A DNA stretch of 64,000 nucleotides from Paracoccus benzoatiresistens (lineage in GTDB: Bacteria; Pseudomonadota; Alphaproteobacteria; Rhodobacterales; Rhodobacteraceae). Made by a program: the position numbers and the translations under genes. Positions within the stretch are counted from its first letter, which is position 1, and each line of letters opens with the position of its first letter. The DNA lies in NCBI RefSeq assembly GCF_026913015.1, contig NZ_JAPTYD010000002.1:124001-188000 (forward strand). The letters run 5' to 3'. Of the stretch, positions 37,754-48,600 are shown piece after piece. Below the pieces are notes generated by a model, which made no database searches, was not told the origin of the DNA, and saw nothing but the letters and a program-made list of their open reading frames with translations.

Positions 37754-37887
37754 CGGGATCTCCTTTCAAAAAAGAGGGTTATGGCGCAGGCCGGGATGTC
37801 GTCCAGCACTGGCCCGTGGAGTGCCCCGCCGCAGATGCGGAGGGATGCGCGCGTATAAGGGAAAAGCGCCGGGAAGGAAAGGGCTCG

Positions 37888-38805
37888 TTATCCCGGCAGC
37901 CGGACGATCATGATGTCCCGGGCCACCAGCCCGCCCGATTGCAGCATCCGGCCGATGGCCTCGCCATTGACGGTGATCAGCACGGTGCCGTCCTTGTCCT
38001 CGTCCAGGCCGACCCTGGCATCCCGGGCAAGGCTCTCGGGCAGGTGCAGCACCAGGTGATCTTCCTTCGCATCGAAATCGGCGATCACCGGCAACTCGCC
38101 GGGGGCCTGCTGCAGCACGAAATCGTCGGCGCCGTCCTGGCCTTCGGCGAAATCGCCCGCCCCGGGCGCCAGGGTGTCATCCCCCTCGCCCCCATGCATC
38201 CAGACCGTCTGCGGATCGCCGTCACCGACAAGGTGATCGTTGCCACGCCCGCCGTCCAGGTCGTCCCCGCCCCCGCCCGCCACCAGCAGGTCGTCGCCGT
38301 CATGGCCCGAGAGCCAGTCATTGCCTGTCCCGCCGAACAGCGTGTCATGGCCTTCGCCGCCCTGGATCGTGTCGTCGTCGTCATCCCCCCAGATGATGTC
38401 GTCGCCACCCTGCCCCGCCAGTGAATCCGCCCCGTCGCCGCCGCGAATCTCGTCCGCGCCGGCAGCGTCATAGCTGCCGTCACCCTGCACCCAATCGTCG
38501 CCGGCGCCGGCGTCGATGGTGTCATCGCCCGCGCCGCCGAACAGATCGTCGGCATCCGTCCCGCCCGCGATCACCTCGTCGCCGGTGACCTCTCCGGATC
38601 CCGGCAGTTCGGTCACGGGACCGGACTCGCCCTGCTCCTGGTCGCCGGCGCTGATGTCGCCGACCTCGCCCCTGTCGGCCTCGCCCACGGCCGGGGGCAG
38701 ATCGCCCGGATCCTCGTCATCCTCGTCGCCGCGGCCGGCAGCGCCGGTCAGGTCCAGCGCGGCCCCCGCCGCGGCAAGCGCCATCAGACTTGCAAGCACA
38801 AACAT
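37888..38805 (-). CDS. Small RTX-type calcium-binding repeat protein
   Basis: This 305-residue acidic protein has one N-terminal hydrophobic segment (residues 2-19), an Asp/Glu/Gly-rich linker, then about eight tandem RTX nonapeptide repeats (GGAGDDTID, GGDGADSLA, GGEGHDTLF, GGTGNDWLS and similar; ~95-205). A C-terminal beta region contains HLVLHLPESL and VLITVNGEAIGRML. RTX repeats bind Ca2+ and often fold outside the cell. It lacks a clear C-terminal type I secretion signal and no hlyB/hlyD genes are nearby. Start ATG 38805 with GGGG upstream. It may be membrane-anchored. Confidence 0.8.
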   Translation of the reverse strand: MFVLASLMALAAAGAALDLTGAAGRGDEDDEDPGDLPPAVGEADRGEVGDISAGDQEQGESGPVTELPGSGEVTGDEVIAGGTDADDLFGGAGDDTIDAGAGDDWVQGDGSYDAAGADEIRGGDGADSLAGQGGDDIIWGDDDDDTIQGGEGHDTLFGGTGNDWLSGHDGDDLLVAGGGGDDLDGGRGNDHLVGDGDPQTVWMHGGEGDDTLAPGAGDFAEGQDGADDFVLQQAPGELPVIADFDAKEDHLVLHLPESLARDARVGLDEDKDGTVLITVNGEAIGRMLQSGGLVARDIMIVRLPG

Positions 38806-38915
38806 GACATGACCCCGCACAAGGTTCGCAAACCCGCCTGACGGCACGATACAACCGCAAGGATTTGTTAACCAATCGCTTTGTTAAGATAAGGTTAACA
38901 CACCGGGCCAGTCAT

Positions 38916-38940
38916 GAAAAAACCCGCCGGTCCGGCGGGT
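38916..38940 (-). terminator. rpmJ terminator (probably bidirectional)
   Basis: A nearly perfect 9-bp inverted repeat (38922-38930 with 38932-38940) is followed on the minus strand by six T, and on the plus strand by a T-rich stretch (38941-38953). It lies 29 bp after rpmJ. Confidence 0.75.
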
Positions 38941-38969
38941 CGTTTCGTTTTTCGCGGTGATCGCGCCGA

Positions 38970-39095
38970 TCAGCCCTGGCGGGCCTTGAAGCGGCGGTTG
39001 GTCTTGTTGATCACATAGATGCGGCCTTTGCGGCGCACGATCTGGCAGTCGCGGTGCCGGCTCTTGAGCGAGCGGAGCGAGTTGCGAACCTTCAT
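38970..39095 (-). CDS. rpmJ: 50S ribosomal protein L36 (short, single-cysteine form)
   Basis: The 41 residues run [18 protein letters not shown] through to NRRFKARQG. Only one cysteine is present, so this is the zinc-free (C-minus) form of L36, usual in alphaproteobacteria. Start ATG with GGAGAAG upstream; too short for ordinary ORF cut-offs. A hairpin terminator follows. Confidence 0.95.
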   Translation of the reverse strand: MKVRNSLRSLKSRHRDCQIVRRKGRIYVINKTNRRFKARQG

Positions 39096-39130
39096 CGGTC
39101 TTCTCCAAAACGCGGCTCGCAGCCGCAGGA

Positions 39131-39162
39131 AAACGAAATGCCCCCGACGCCTTAGCCGGGGG
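39131..39162 (-). terminator. Hairpin terminator between tRNA-Val and rpmJ
   Basis: A 6-bp G/C stem (39141-39146 with 39157-39162) and a 10-nt loop are followed on the minus strand by CATTTCGTTTT. It lies 13 bp past the tRNA 3' end. Confidence 0.5.
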
Positions 39163-39174
39163 CGGCGAATAGAA

Positions 39175-39249
39175 TGGTGGGCGGTACTGGGATCGAACCA
39201 GTGGCCACTACGATGTCAACGTAGTGCTCTACCGCTGAGCTAACCGCCC
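39175..39249 (-). tRNA. tRNA-Val (anticodon GAC)
   Basis: Read on the minus strand, the 75-nt sequence begins GGGCGGT and ends ACCGCCC-A-CCA, so the CCA is encoded. The D-loop (TTAGCTCAGC), anticodon stem CTACG/CGTAG with loop TTGACAT (anticodon GAC at 39215-39217) and the T-arm GGTTCGATCC are all canonical. Confidence 0.97.
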
Positions 39250-39309
39250 CTCCTCGGGTGATCCCGTCCACAGCTTGCGATGTGTCCCGAACCGCCTTTG
39301 GTCGGGGTG

Positions 39310-39338
39310 TCTATATAGGGGGGCCTCGGGGGTTTCAA
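39310..39338 (-). promoter_or_regulatory. Promoter of tRNA-Val
   Basis: On the minus strand TTGAAA (39338-39333), a 17-bp spacer and TATAGA (39315-39310) form a good sigma-70 promoter. The expected start is about 50-55 bases before the tRNA 5' end. The spacer is C-rich. No other gene would be served leftward. Confidence 0.6.
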
Positions 39339-39404
39339 GCCCTATCGCATCAGGAAAATTCAGTCTTATATGGATCCCGAAGAAACCGCCTGCCGGGGTC
39401 TGAC

Positions 39405-40271
39405 TTGACCGAATCCGACCTTCCTGTCCTGATCGAAAGGCCCGATCGCTGGCTCAGCGGCGTCATTTTCGGATCACCGCATTCGGGCTGCACCTATCCC
39501 GAGTGGTTCCTGAAGGGCACGAAGCTGCCATCCGAAACGCTGCGGTCGTCCGAGGATGCCTTCGTGGACCGCCTGATCGCGGGCGCCCCCGGCCATGGCG
39601 CGGTGACGATTCGCGCGCAGGTGCCGCGCGCCATCGTGGATTTGAACCGCGCCCCGGACGAGATCGACCCCCTGGTCGTGCGCGGCGTCCCGCGCCATCC
39701 GCTGAACCAGCGGACCCTGGCCGGTCTCGGGGTGATCCCGCGTGTCGTCTCGCAAGGCCGGGCCATCCTGGAACGCCCGATCGAGCGGGCCGAGGCCGAG
39801 CGCCGCATCAACGCCTATTGGCGTCCCTATCACCAGGCGCTGACCGGCCTGATCGCCGAGGCGCGGTCGCGATTCGGCCAGGCGATCCTGATCGACATGC
39901 ATTCCATGCCCCATGACGCGCTGGCCCATCTGCACGGGCCGCGCCCCGACATGGTGCTGGGCAACCGCCACGGGCTGTCGGCCGCCGCCCGTGTTTCCGA
40001 CGCCATTGTCGCCGCCGTCGAGGCCGGGGGCTGGCGCATCCGGCGCAATTCGCCCTTTGCGGGGGCCTATATCTGTTCCACCTATGGCAAGCCCTGCCAG
40101 AACGTCCATGTCGTGCAACTGGAAATCGACAGGTCGCTGTACATGGACGAAAAGGCCATCGCCCCCCATGCGGGCTTCGACGATTTCGCGTTCCGGTTTG
40201 GCGCGGTGATTCGCAGGCTGGCCGGGCTGGACGCCGAAGGCCCGACCGAGGCCGGGATCGCCGCCCAGTAA
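39405..40271 (+). CDS. N-formylglutamate amidohydrolase family protein
   Basis: This 288-residue hydrolase family removes formate from N-formylglutamate (histidine degradation) or acts on related amides. Features are IFGSPHSGCTYPEWFL, PRAIVDLNRAPDEIDP, INAYWRPYHQAL and ILIDMHSMP. Start chosen at TTG 39405 with GGGG upstream. A frame opening at 39258 would run over the tRNA leader and has no ribosome site. No other hut genes are visible here; the HutC-like regulator at 7.9 kb is 31 kb away. Confidence 0.88.
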   Translation: MTESDLPVLIERPDRWLSGVIFGSPHSGCTYPEWFLKGTKLPSETLRSSEDAFVDRLIAGAPGHGAVTIRAQVPRAIVDLNRAPDEIDPLVVRGVPRHPLNQRTLAGLGVIPRVVSQGRAILERPIERAEAERRINAYWRPYHQALTGLIAEARSRFGQAILIDMHSMPHDALAHLHGPRPDMVLGNRHGLSAAARVSDAIVAAVEAGGWRIRRNSPFAGAYICSTYGKPCQNVHVVQLEIDRSLYMDEKAIAPHAGFDDFAFRFGAVIRRLAGLDAEGPTEAGIAAQ

Positions 40272-40330
40272 GGGGATCTTGCCGATGTCGTTCATGACCG
40301 GGGGACCGAAGTGACGCGGCAGCTGTCATC

Positions 40331-40591
40331 ATGAACGGCTGGTTGTGGCTCAGCGCCGCCTTCGTGCTGGCGGGGTTGGAGTTGCTGGTGCCGGGATGGG
40401 TCTTCATGGGGCTTGCGGCCTCGGTGGGGCTGATGGGCGTGCTGATGCTGACGGGCCTGTGGACGGCGGGGCTGCCGGTCACGCTGGGGGTCACCGCGCT
40501 GCTGTCCGCTGTCGCCCGGCTGATCTTCCGCCGCCTGTGGCCCACCAGCCAGGACGAGAAGCCCATGTCGGACCGGGACATCGACGAATGA
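40331..40591 (+). CDS. Short NfeD-like membrane protein
   Basis: This 86-residue protein has two hydrophobic segments (residues 4-26 and 30-65) with GLELLVPGWVFMGLAAS, typical of short NfeD-like proteins that accompany stomatin/SPFH membrane proteins. No SPFH gene is adjacent. Its TGA overlaps the ATG of the Nudix gene (40588-40591). Confidence 0.75.
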   Translation: MNGWLWLSAAFVLAGLELLVPGWVFMGLAASVGLMGVLMLTGLWTAGLPVTLGVTALLSAVARLIFRRLWPTSQDEKPMSDRDIDE

Positions 40592-41070
40592 CTGCGCCGG
40601 AAAATGGCTGGCCGGACAACGAAGATGCCGCGTTTCACGGCGCCAAGCTGGTCCTGATCCATGGGGGACGGCTGCTGACCTATCTACGCGACGACAAACC
40701 CGGCCTGCCCTTTCCCGCGCATTGGGATCTGCCCGGCGGCGGGCGCGAGGGAGGCGAATCCCCCATGGAATGCGCCCTGCGCGAGTTGCGCGAGGAGTTC
40801 GCGCTGGTGCTGCCGCCGGACCGGCTGACCGGGCGGTCCTTTGCCTCGCGCCAGTATCCGGGCTGGAGGTCATGGCTGTTTCAGGGCGAACTGGGGGCCG
40901 CGGAGATCGCCGCGATCCGCCTCGGCGACGAGGGACAGGACTGGCGGATGATGCCCCTGGTGGATTTCGCGGCACATCCCCGGGCGGTGCCGCAGTTCCG
41001 CGATCTGGTCGGGGATCTTATCGCATCGCCGCGACGGTCCGCACCAGCGGGCGCAACGCGTCGCCCTTGA
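40588..41070 (+). CDS. Nudix hydrolase
   Basis: This 160-residue pyrophosphohydrolase has the Nudix box GREGGESPMECALRELREEF, matching GX5EX7REUXEE with Ala/Leu in place of the last Gly-U. WDLPGGG precedes it. Substrate unknown. Coupled to the NfeD-like gene by ATGA. Its 3' end overlaps the convergent membrane protein gene by 53 bp. Confidence 0.88.
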   Translation: MTAPENGWPDNEDAAFHGAKLVLIHGGRLLTYLRDDKPGLPFPAHWDLPGGGREGGESPMECALRELREEFALVLPPDRLTGRSFASRQYPGWRSWLFQGELGAAEIAAIRLGDEGQDWRMMPLVDFAAHPRAVPQFRDLVGDLIASPRRSAPAGATRRP

Positions 41071-41743
41071 CCATCCAGCTTGTCGCAAAGGCGAAGGTGG
41101 CGATGGTTTCCAGCCAGAAGGTCGGGCGCAGCGCCGCCAGCCGCTGCTCCAGCCCGGTCCCGAAAAGCACGCCCACCAGCCCGATGCTGACGATGATCGT
41201 CCAGCCGCAGATGCGGTAAATCCGGTTCGAGGCGTCCTTTTCCACCACGTCCACCGCGCCCTTCACGAACAGCACCAGGCAATAGACCGCCAGGGCGGCG
41301 AAAAAGACTGTCGCCGCGATCAGATGCAGGTTCGACGACAGATCAGTCCCAAGGATGCATTGCAGCAGCGTGCAGGCCGGATCGGCTGCTGGGGCATCGG
41401 CCTTTTCGGCCGGGTCGGTCGGCGCCAGCGCGACCAGGGCGATCGCCACCGCCGCCACTCGGGCCGTCGCCTTGTCGCTGATCAGCTCGCCCGCGACGGG
41501 GCGATAGCCCTCATAGCTCCACAGGAACACGGCCTGCGCGATCAGGGTCCCCACGAAGATTTCCCGCATCGGCGTGTAATAGGCGGCCGAGATGCTGGTC
41601 AGGATCGCGCCGCTGGCCAGGCCATAGGCCAGCAAGGCCAGCGGCAGGAAGAAGCCAAGCGCCCCGATGGCCCGGCGCACCGCCAGGAAGGACAGCACCA
41701 GCTCGTTATGCGTCTTTTGTGAAATCCCGCTTTCGTCCGCCAT
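41018..41743 (-). CDS. Uncharacterised multi-pass membrane protein
   Basis: This 241-residue protein has about six hydrophobic segments. Distinct features are SISAAYYTPMREIFVGTLIAQAVFLWSYEGY after the second segment (seen as AAYYTPMREIFVG), and a periplasmic-looking loop with CTLLQC. I recognise a family of similar membrane proteins but no function. Start ATG 41743 with AAAGGG further upstream. The ending overlaps the Nudix gene on the other strand. Confidence 0.72.
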   Translation of the reverse strand: MADESGISQKTHNELVLSFLAVRRAIGALGFFLPLALLAYGLASGAILTSISAAYYTPMREIFVGTLIAQAVFLWSYEGYRPVAGELISDKATARVAAVAIALVALAPTDPAEKADAPAADPACTLLQCILGTDLSSNLHLIAATVFFAALAVYCLVLFVKGAVDVVEKDASNRIYRICGWTIIVSIGLVGVLFGTGLEQRLAALRPTFWLETIATFAFATSWMVKGDALRPLVRTVAAMR

Positions 41744-41791
41744 GCCCGCCACCCTTTCCAACAGGGTGGCGCGGAAGGCGCGGGCGGTCAA

Positions 41792-42475
41792 TCAGCCGCG
41801 CATCTCGTCCAGGATGGCCAGCGCGGCGGCGCGCGGATCGGCGGCCTGCCAGATGGGGCGGCCGACGACGATATGGTCGGCCCCGGCGGCAATGGCGTTG
41901 GCGGGCGTTTCCACCCGCTTCTGATCGCCCAGGGCGGCGCCCGCGGAACGCACGCCCGGCGTCACGATCAGCCGCGATCCCGGCAGGGCGCGGATCGCCG
42001 CGGCCTCTCTCGGGGAGCAGATGATGCCGTCGGCGCCCGCCTCGAAGGCGCGGGCGGCGCGTTCCACGGTGATCTCGTGCAGATCGCCCGGCTGGATCAT
42101 GCCCGCGTCCAGGTCGGCGCGCTCAAGCGAGGTCAGGATCGTCACGCCCAGGATCTTCAGGTTCGACCCGGAAGCCCCTTCCTTGGCGGCGCGCACCACA
42201 TGCGGGTCGCCGTGGACGGTCAGGAAGTCCAGGTCGAACCGGGCCAGCCCGCGCACGGCGGCTTCCACCGTGGCGCCGATGTCGAACAGCTTCATGTCCA
42301 GGAAGATGCGCTTGCCGTGGTCGCCCTTCAGTTCCTGCGCAAGCGCCAGTCCGCCGCCGGTCAGCATCCCCAGGCCGATCTTGTAGAAGCCCACGGCATC
42401 GCCCAGCCTGTCCGAAAGCTCCAGCCCCGCAAGGGCATTCGGCACATCCAGCGCCACGATCAGCCGGTCATCCAT
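41792..42475 (-). CDS. pyrF: Orotidine 5'-phosphate decarboxylase
   Basis: This 227-residue enzyme makes UMP in pyrimidine synthesis. It has LIVALDVPN (residue 5-13), FYKIGLGM, the catalytic IFLDMKLFDI (Asp/Lys/Asp) and VTPGVRSAGAALGDQKR. Two adjacent ATG codons (42478, 42475) are possible; 42475 has the better distance to AAAGGG. It is followed at 48 bp by the membrane protein gene. Confidence 0.96.
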   Translation of the reverse strand: MDDRLIVALDVPNALAGLELSDRLGDAVGFYKIGLGMLTGGGLALAQELKGDHGKRIFLDMKLFDIGATVEAAVRGLARFDLDFLTVHGDPHVVRAAKEGASGSNLKILGVTILTSLERADLDAGMIQPGDLHEITVERAARAFEAGADGIICSPREAAAIRALPGSRLIVTPGVRSAGAALGDQKRVETPANAIAAGADHIVVGRPIWQAADPRAAALAILDEMRG

Positions 42476-42525
42476 CATCCGCCCTTTCCCGCAAAATCGC
42501 GGCGTTATGGCACAACCTGAAGCGG

Positions 42526-42555
42526 CTTGAAAGTGTTGGCAAAGGACCCAAATCA
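42526..42555 (+). promoter_or_regulatory. Sigma-32 (RpoH)-like promoter of clpB
   Basis: CTTGAAA (42526-42532), a 14-bp spacer and CCCAAATCA (42547-42555) resemble the heat-shock consensus CTTGAAA-N11-16-CCCCATNTA. It lies about 75 bp upstream of the clpB ATG. Confidence 0.6.
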
Positions 42556-42629
42556 TAGCTGAAGACCCGAACCCGGGCGCGCCGACAGGGTGCCCGCGAC
42601 ATGGGGGCTAGAGGAAGGAGTTATTGTCG

Positions 42630-45269
<2,640 letters not shown>

Positions 45270-45273
45270 GACG

Positions 45274-45305
45274 AAGGCGCGGGCAATCGTCCCGCGCCTT
45301 TTTCA
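45274..45305 (+). terminator. clpB terminator
   Basis: A 10-bp perfect stem (45274-45283 with 45291-45300), a 7-nt loop and then a T-run (45299-45303) form a classic rho-independent terminator 5 bp past clpB. Confidence 0.88.
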
Positions 45306-45314
45306 TTCCCGGCA

Positions 45315-45356
45315 CCGCCAGAGACTTCGCAGGGAGGAGGGGCGCGTCTCTGGCGG
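45315..45356. repeat. Inverted repeat in the clpB-dxs gap
   Basis: An 11-bp perfect inverted repeat (45315-45325 with 45346-45356) encloses a 20-nt purine-rich loop. A smaller GC hairpin follows (45361-45378). There is no T-run. The 272-base gap between the convergent clpB and dxs otherwise holds only a weak leftward hairpin with a trailing T5 (about 45482-45516), which may end dxs transcription. Confidence 0.6.
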
Positions 45357-45541
45357 ATTTCGGCGGTTGGCGCCGCCGGGTTCGGGAGGAACGGGGCAGG
45401 ATCACTCGCCCCATAAGTGTATAATGCGCCCGATCCCGATCAAAGTCAGCAGCAGTTTGCAAGGATCATGCCGCGATGCAGAAAAACGGGGGGCTGCTGC
45501 AAGGTTTTCCGGCAGCATGCCTGTTTCGGCAGCAAGCCCGG

Positions 45542-47458
45542 TCAGGCGGTCCTGCCCGCCAGTTGCGCGATTCCCATGACCTCCAGCACCTTCGCCTCGA
45601 TATGCGCCGCATTCAGCGCCGAGCTGTCATACATGGCAAAAGGTGCGTCGTGATCGACGAATCGGTCCGGCAGCACCATGGAGCGGAAGCGCAAGCCACG
45701 GTCGAAGACCCCCTCATCCGCCAGCAGTTGCGCCACATGGCTGCCGAAGCCGCCGACCGCGCCTTCCTCCATCGTGATCAGGGCGTCATGGGTCCGCGCC
45801 AGCCGCAGGATCAGGTCCCGGTCCAGCGGCTTGGCGAAGCGCGCATCCGCCACCGTGGGCGATATGCCCCGCGCGGCCAGCGCTTCGCAGGCCTTCTCCG
45901 CTTCCGACAGGCGGGTGCCGAAGGACAGGATGGCGACGCCCTTGCCTTCGCGGATGATCCGGCCCTTGCCGATGGGCAGCACCTGCCCGCGCTCGGGCAT
46001 CTCGACGCCGGTCCCCTCTCCGCGCGGGAAACGGAAGGCGATGGGGCCGCTGTTATGGGCGGCGGCGGTGGCGACCATGTGCATCAGTTCCGCCTCGTCG
46101 GCGGCGGCCATGACGACCATGCCGGGCAGGTTCGCAAGGAAGGCGATGTCATAGGCCCCGGCATGGGTCGGACCGTCCTGCCCCACCAGGCCTGCGCGGT
46201 CGATGGCAAAGCGGACCGGCAGGTTCTGGACCGCGACATCGTGGACCACTTGGTCATAGCCGCGCTGCAGGAAGGTCGAATAGATCGCGCAGAAGGGTTT
46301 CATGCCCCCTGCCGCAAGCCCCGCCGCGAAGGTGACCGCGTGCTGTTCGGCGATGCCCACGTCGAAGGTCCGGCGCGGGAAGCGTTCGGCAAACTGCTTC
46401 AATCCCGTGCCGTCCGGCATGGCCGCGGTGATGCCCACGATCCTGTCGTCGCGCCCGGCCTCGTCGATCAGCGCCTTGGCGAAGACGGCGGTATAGCTGG
46501 GGGCGTTCGACTTGGCCTTGGCCTGGATGCCGGTCACCATGTCGAACTTGCCGGTCGCGTGGCCGCGGTCGGCGGCGTTCTCGGCCGGGGCAAAGCCCTT
46601 GCCCTTGCGGGTCACGGCATGGATCAGCACGGGGCCGGTCGCGCGCGATTTCACCGTGCGCAGCAGCGGCAGAAGCTGGTCGAGGTCATGCCCATCGACC
46701 GGACCGATATAGGAGAATCCCAGTTCCTCGAACAGCGTGCCGCCGATGGTCATGCCTTTCAGCATCTCCTTGGCGCGGCGCGCGCCTTCCTGGATTGGCG
46801 GCGGCAGCAGGCCCACGGCGCCCTTGGCGGCGGCCTTCAGGTCCTGAAACGGGCGGCGGGTATAAAGGCTGGTCAGATAGGACGACAGCGCGCCCACCGG
46901 CGGAGCGATCGACATCTCGTTGTCGTTCAGGACCACGATCAGCCGCTTGCCCAGGTGCCCCGCGTTGTTCAGCGCCTCGAAGGCCATGCCTGCGCTCATG
47001 GCGCCGTCGCCGATCACCGCGATCGCATCGCCCGGATCGCCGCCCAGATCCCGCGCCACCGCAAAGCCGAGCGCCGCGGAAATCGAGGTGCTGGAGTGGC
47101 CCGCGCCGAAGGGATCATAGGGGCTTTCCGCGCGCTTGGTGAAGCCCGCAAGCCCGCCGCCCATGCGCAGCGTGCGGATGCGGTCGCGCCGCCCCGTCAG
47201 GATCTTGTGGGGATAGCACTGGTGGCCCACGTCCCAGATGATCTTGTCGCGCGGCGTGTCGAAGACCGCATGCAGCGCCACGGTCAGTTCCACCACGCCC
47301 AGGCCCGCGCCCAGATGCCCGCCGGTGACGCTGACGGCGCTGATCGTTTCCGACCGCAACTCGTCGGCCAGCTGGTGCAGTTCGCGGTCGCTCAGGGACT
47401 TCATGTCCGAGGGAAGCTGCACCCGGTCGAGGATCGGCGTCTTGGCAAGGTCGGTCAT
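45542..47458 (-). CDS. dxs: 1-deoxy-D-xylulose-5-phosphate synthase
   Basis: This 638-residue thiamine-diphosphate enzyme makes DXP from pyruvate and glyceraldehyde-3-phosphate, the entry step of the MEP isoprenoid pathway. The TPP motif is GDGAMSAG (150-157) through [14 protein letters not shown] and the transketolase C-terminal [13 protein letters not shown] are present. Start ATG with GAAGGG upstream. It follows ispA and xseB in a common leftward operon. Confidence 0.98.
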   Translation of the reverse strand: MTDLAKTPILDRVQLPSDMKSLSDRELHQLADELRSETISAVSVTGGHLGAGLGVVELTVALHAVFDTPRDKIIWDVGHQCYPHKILTGRRDRIRTLRMGGGLAGFTKRAESPYDPFGAGHSSTSISAALGFAVARDLGGDPGDAIAVIGDGAMSAGMAFEALNNAGHLGKRLIVVLNDNEMSIAPPVGALSSYLTSLYTRRPFQDLKAAAKGAVGLLPPPIQEGARRAKEMLKGMTIGGTLFEELGFSYIGPVDGHDLDQLLPLLRTVKSRATGPVLIHAVTRKGKGFAPAENAADRGHATGKFDMVTGIQAKAKSNAPSYTAVFAKALIDEAGRDDRIVGITAAMPDGTGLKQFAERFPRRTFDVGIAEQHAVTFAAGLAAGGMKPFCAIYSTFLQRGYDQVVHDVAVQNLPVRFAIDRAGLVGQDGPTHAGAYDIAFLANLPGMVVMAAADEAELMHMVATAAAHNSGPIAFRFPRGEGTGVEMPERGQVLPIGKGRIIREGKGVAILSFGTRLSEAEKACEALAARGISPTVADARFAKPLDRDLILRLARTHDALITMEEGAVGGFGSHVAQLLADEGVFDRGLRFRSMVLPDRFVDHDAPFAMYDSSALNAAHIEAKVLEVMGIAQLAGRTA

Positions 47459-47500
47459 CGGCTGGCCCTTCGGGCGAATGATTGCAGGGGCGGGCGTCGT

Positions 47501-48364
47501 TCAGGTGTCGCGTTCGATAACGAAACGCGCCAGTTGGCGCAAGTTTCCGGCATCCTCGCCATAGGGCGCAAGGGCCGCATCGCCGGCGTCGACAAGGCGT
47601 GCGGCCTCGGCCCGCGCGCCGTCAAGGCCCAGCAGGGACACGAAAGTCGCCTTGCCCGCCGCGACATCCTTGCCGACGCGCTTGCCGGTCACATCTTCGT
47701 TTCCGGTCACGTCCAGGATATCGTCGGCGATCTGGAAGGCCAGCCCAAGCGCATCGGCATAGGCCGCCAGCGGCGCGGTGTCGGCATCCGCGATCAGCGG
47801 CCCGGCAATGGCGGCAAAGCGGATCAGCGCGCCGGTCTTGCCGCCCTGCAACTGCGTGATCTGATCCAGCGTCAGCGGTGCCGCGGCGGTTTCGGCGGCG
47901 ATGTCCAGCGCCTGTCCCCAGACCATTCCGGCCCCGCCCACGGCCTGCGCGAATGCCGCAACCAGCCGCACCCGTGCGGCGGGATCGCCCACCGCCGGAT
48001 CGGCCAGCAGCCCGAAGGCCAGGGATTGCAGCGCGTCGCCCGCCAGGATCGCGGTGGCCTCGGACCATTTCACATGAACGGTCGGCTGACCCCGGCGCAG
48101 GTCGTCGTCGTCCATGGCGGGCAGGTCGTCATGGACCAGGGAATAGGCGTGCAGCGCCTCGACCGCCGCGGCGACGGGCAGCGCGGCATCGTCGGGCACG
48201 CCATGCAGGCGCGCCGATTCCATCACCAGAAAGGCCCGGATCCGCTTGCCGCCCGCGCAGGCATAGGCCATCGCATCGCGCAGTTCGCCTGCGGGCAAAG
48301 CACCGATCGCCCGATCAAGCGCGGCCTGGACCTGCGCCTTCACCGCCTCCAGCCGGTCCTGCAT
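47501..48364 (-). CDS. ispA: Farnesyl/geranyl diphosphate synthase (polyprenyl synthetase)
   Basis: This 287-residue prenyltransferase has the first aspartate-rich motif [10 protein letters not shown] (79-88), the second DDILD motif in the C-terminal third, and [10 protein letters not shown] for diphosphate binding. Start ATG 48364 overlaps the xseB stop (TGATG). Linked to dxs, it supplies precursors for quinones and carrier lipids; ubiA at the right edge uses such chains. Confidence 0.95.
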   Translation of the reverse strand: MQDRLEAVKAQVQAALDRAIGALPAGELRDAMAYACAGGKRIRAFLVMESARLHGVPDDAALPVAAAVEALHAYSLVHDDLPAMDDDDLRRGQPTVHVKWSEATAILAGDALQSLAFGLLADPAVGDPAARVRLVAAFAQAVGGAGMVWGQALDIAAETAAAPLTLDQITQLQGGKTGALIRFAAIAGPLIADADTAPLAAYADALGLAFQIADDILDVTGNEDVTGKRVGKDVAAGKATFVSLLGLDGARAEAARLVDAGDAALAPYGEDAGNLRQLARFVIERDT

Positions 48365-48600
48365 CACAGCCCCTCGGCCGGTTCCGTCCCCGTGGGCTGG
48401 CCATTGGCCGCAAGGGTGATCTTTTCCACCCGGTCCTCGGCCTCGCGCAGGCGTTTCTCGCAATGCTGGCGCAGGGCGGCGCCGCGTTCGTAAAGGCGGA
48501 TCGACTCATCCAGCGTCGCGTCGCCGGTTTCCAGCTTGCCGACCGTGGCCTCCAGCTCCTTCATGGCCTCCTCGAAGCTCATGGTCGCGATGTCGTTCAT
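48364..48600 (-). CDS. xseB: Exodeoxyribonuclease VII small subunit
   Basis: This 78-residue protein has SFEEAMKELEATVGKLETGDATLDESI and LYERGAALRQHCEKRLREAEDRVEKI, matching XseB in length and pattern. It partners with XseA, which is not in the window. Overlaps the HDAC-like gene stop by ATGA and ispA by one base. Confidence 0.95.
   Translation of the reverse strand: MNDIATMSFEEAMKELEATVGKLETGDATLDESIRLYERGAALRQHCEKRLREAEDRVEKITLAANGQPTGTEPAEGL

Noticed and set aside
45405-45430. TATAAT in the clpB-dxs gap as promoter of a small RNA.
   Set aside because: TATAAT at about 45419-45424 has no acceptable -35 at 15-19 bp upstream, and no clear downstream structure with a terminator.
45476-48493. 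A reading frame of about 1,000 codons antisense to dxs, ispA and xseB.
   Set aside because: It is Gly/Arg/His/Gln-rich with no domain, covers three well-supported genes on the other strand, and is the usual by-product of high GC third-position bias.
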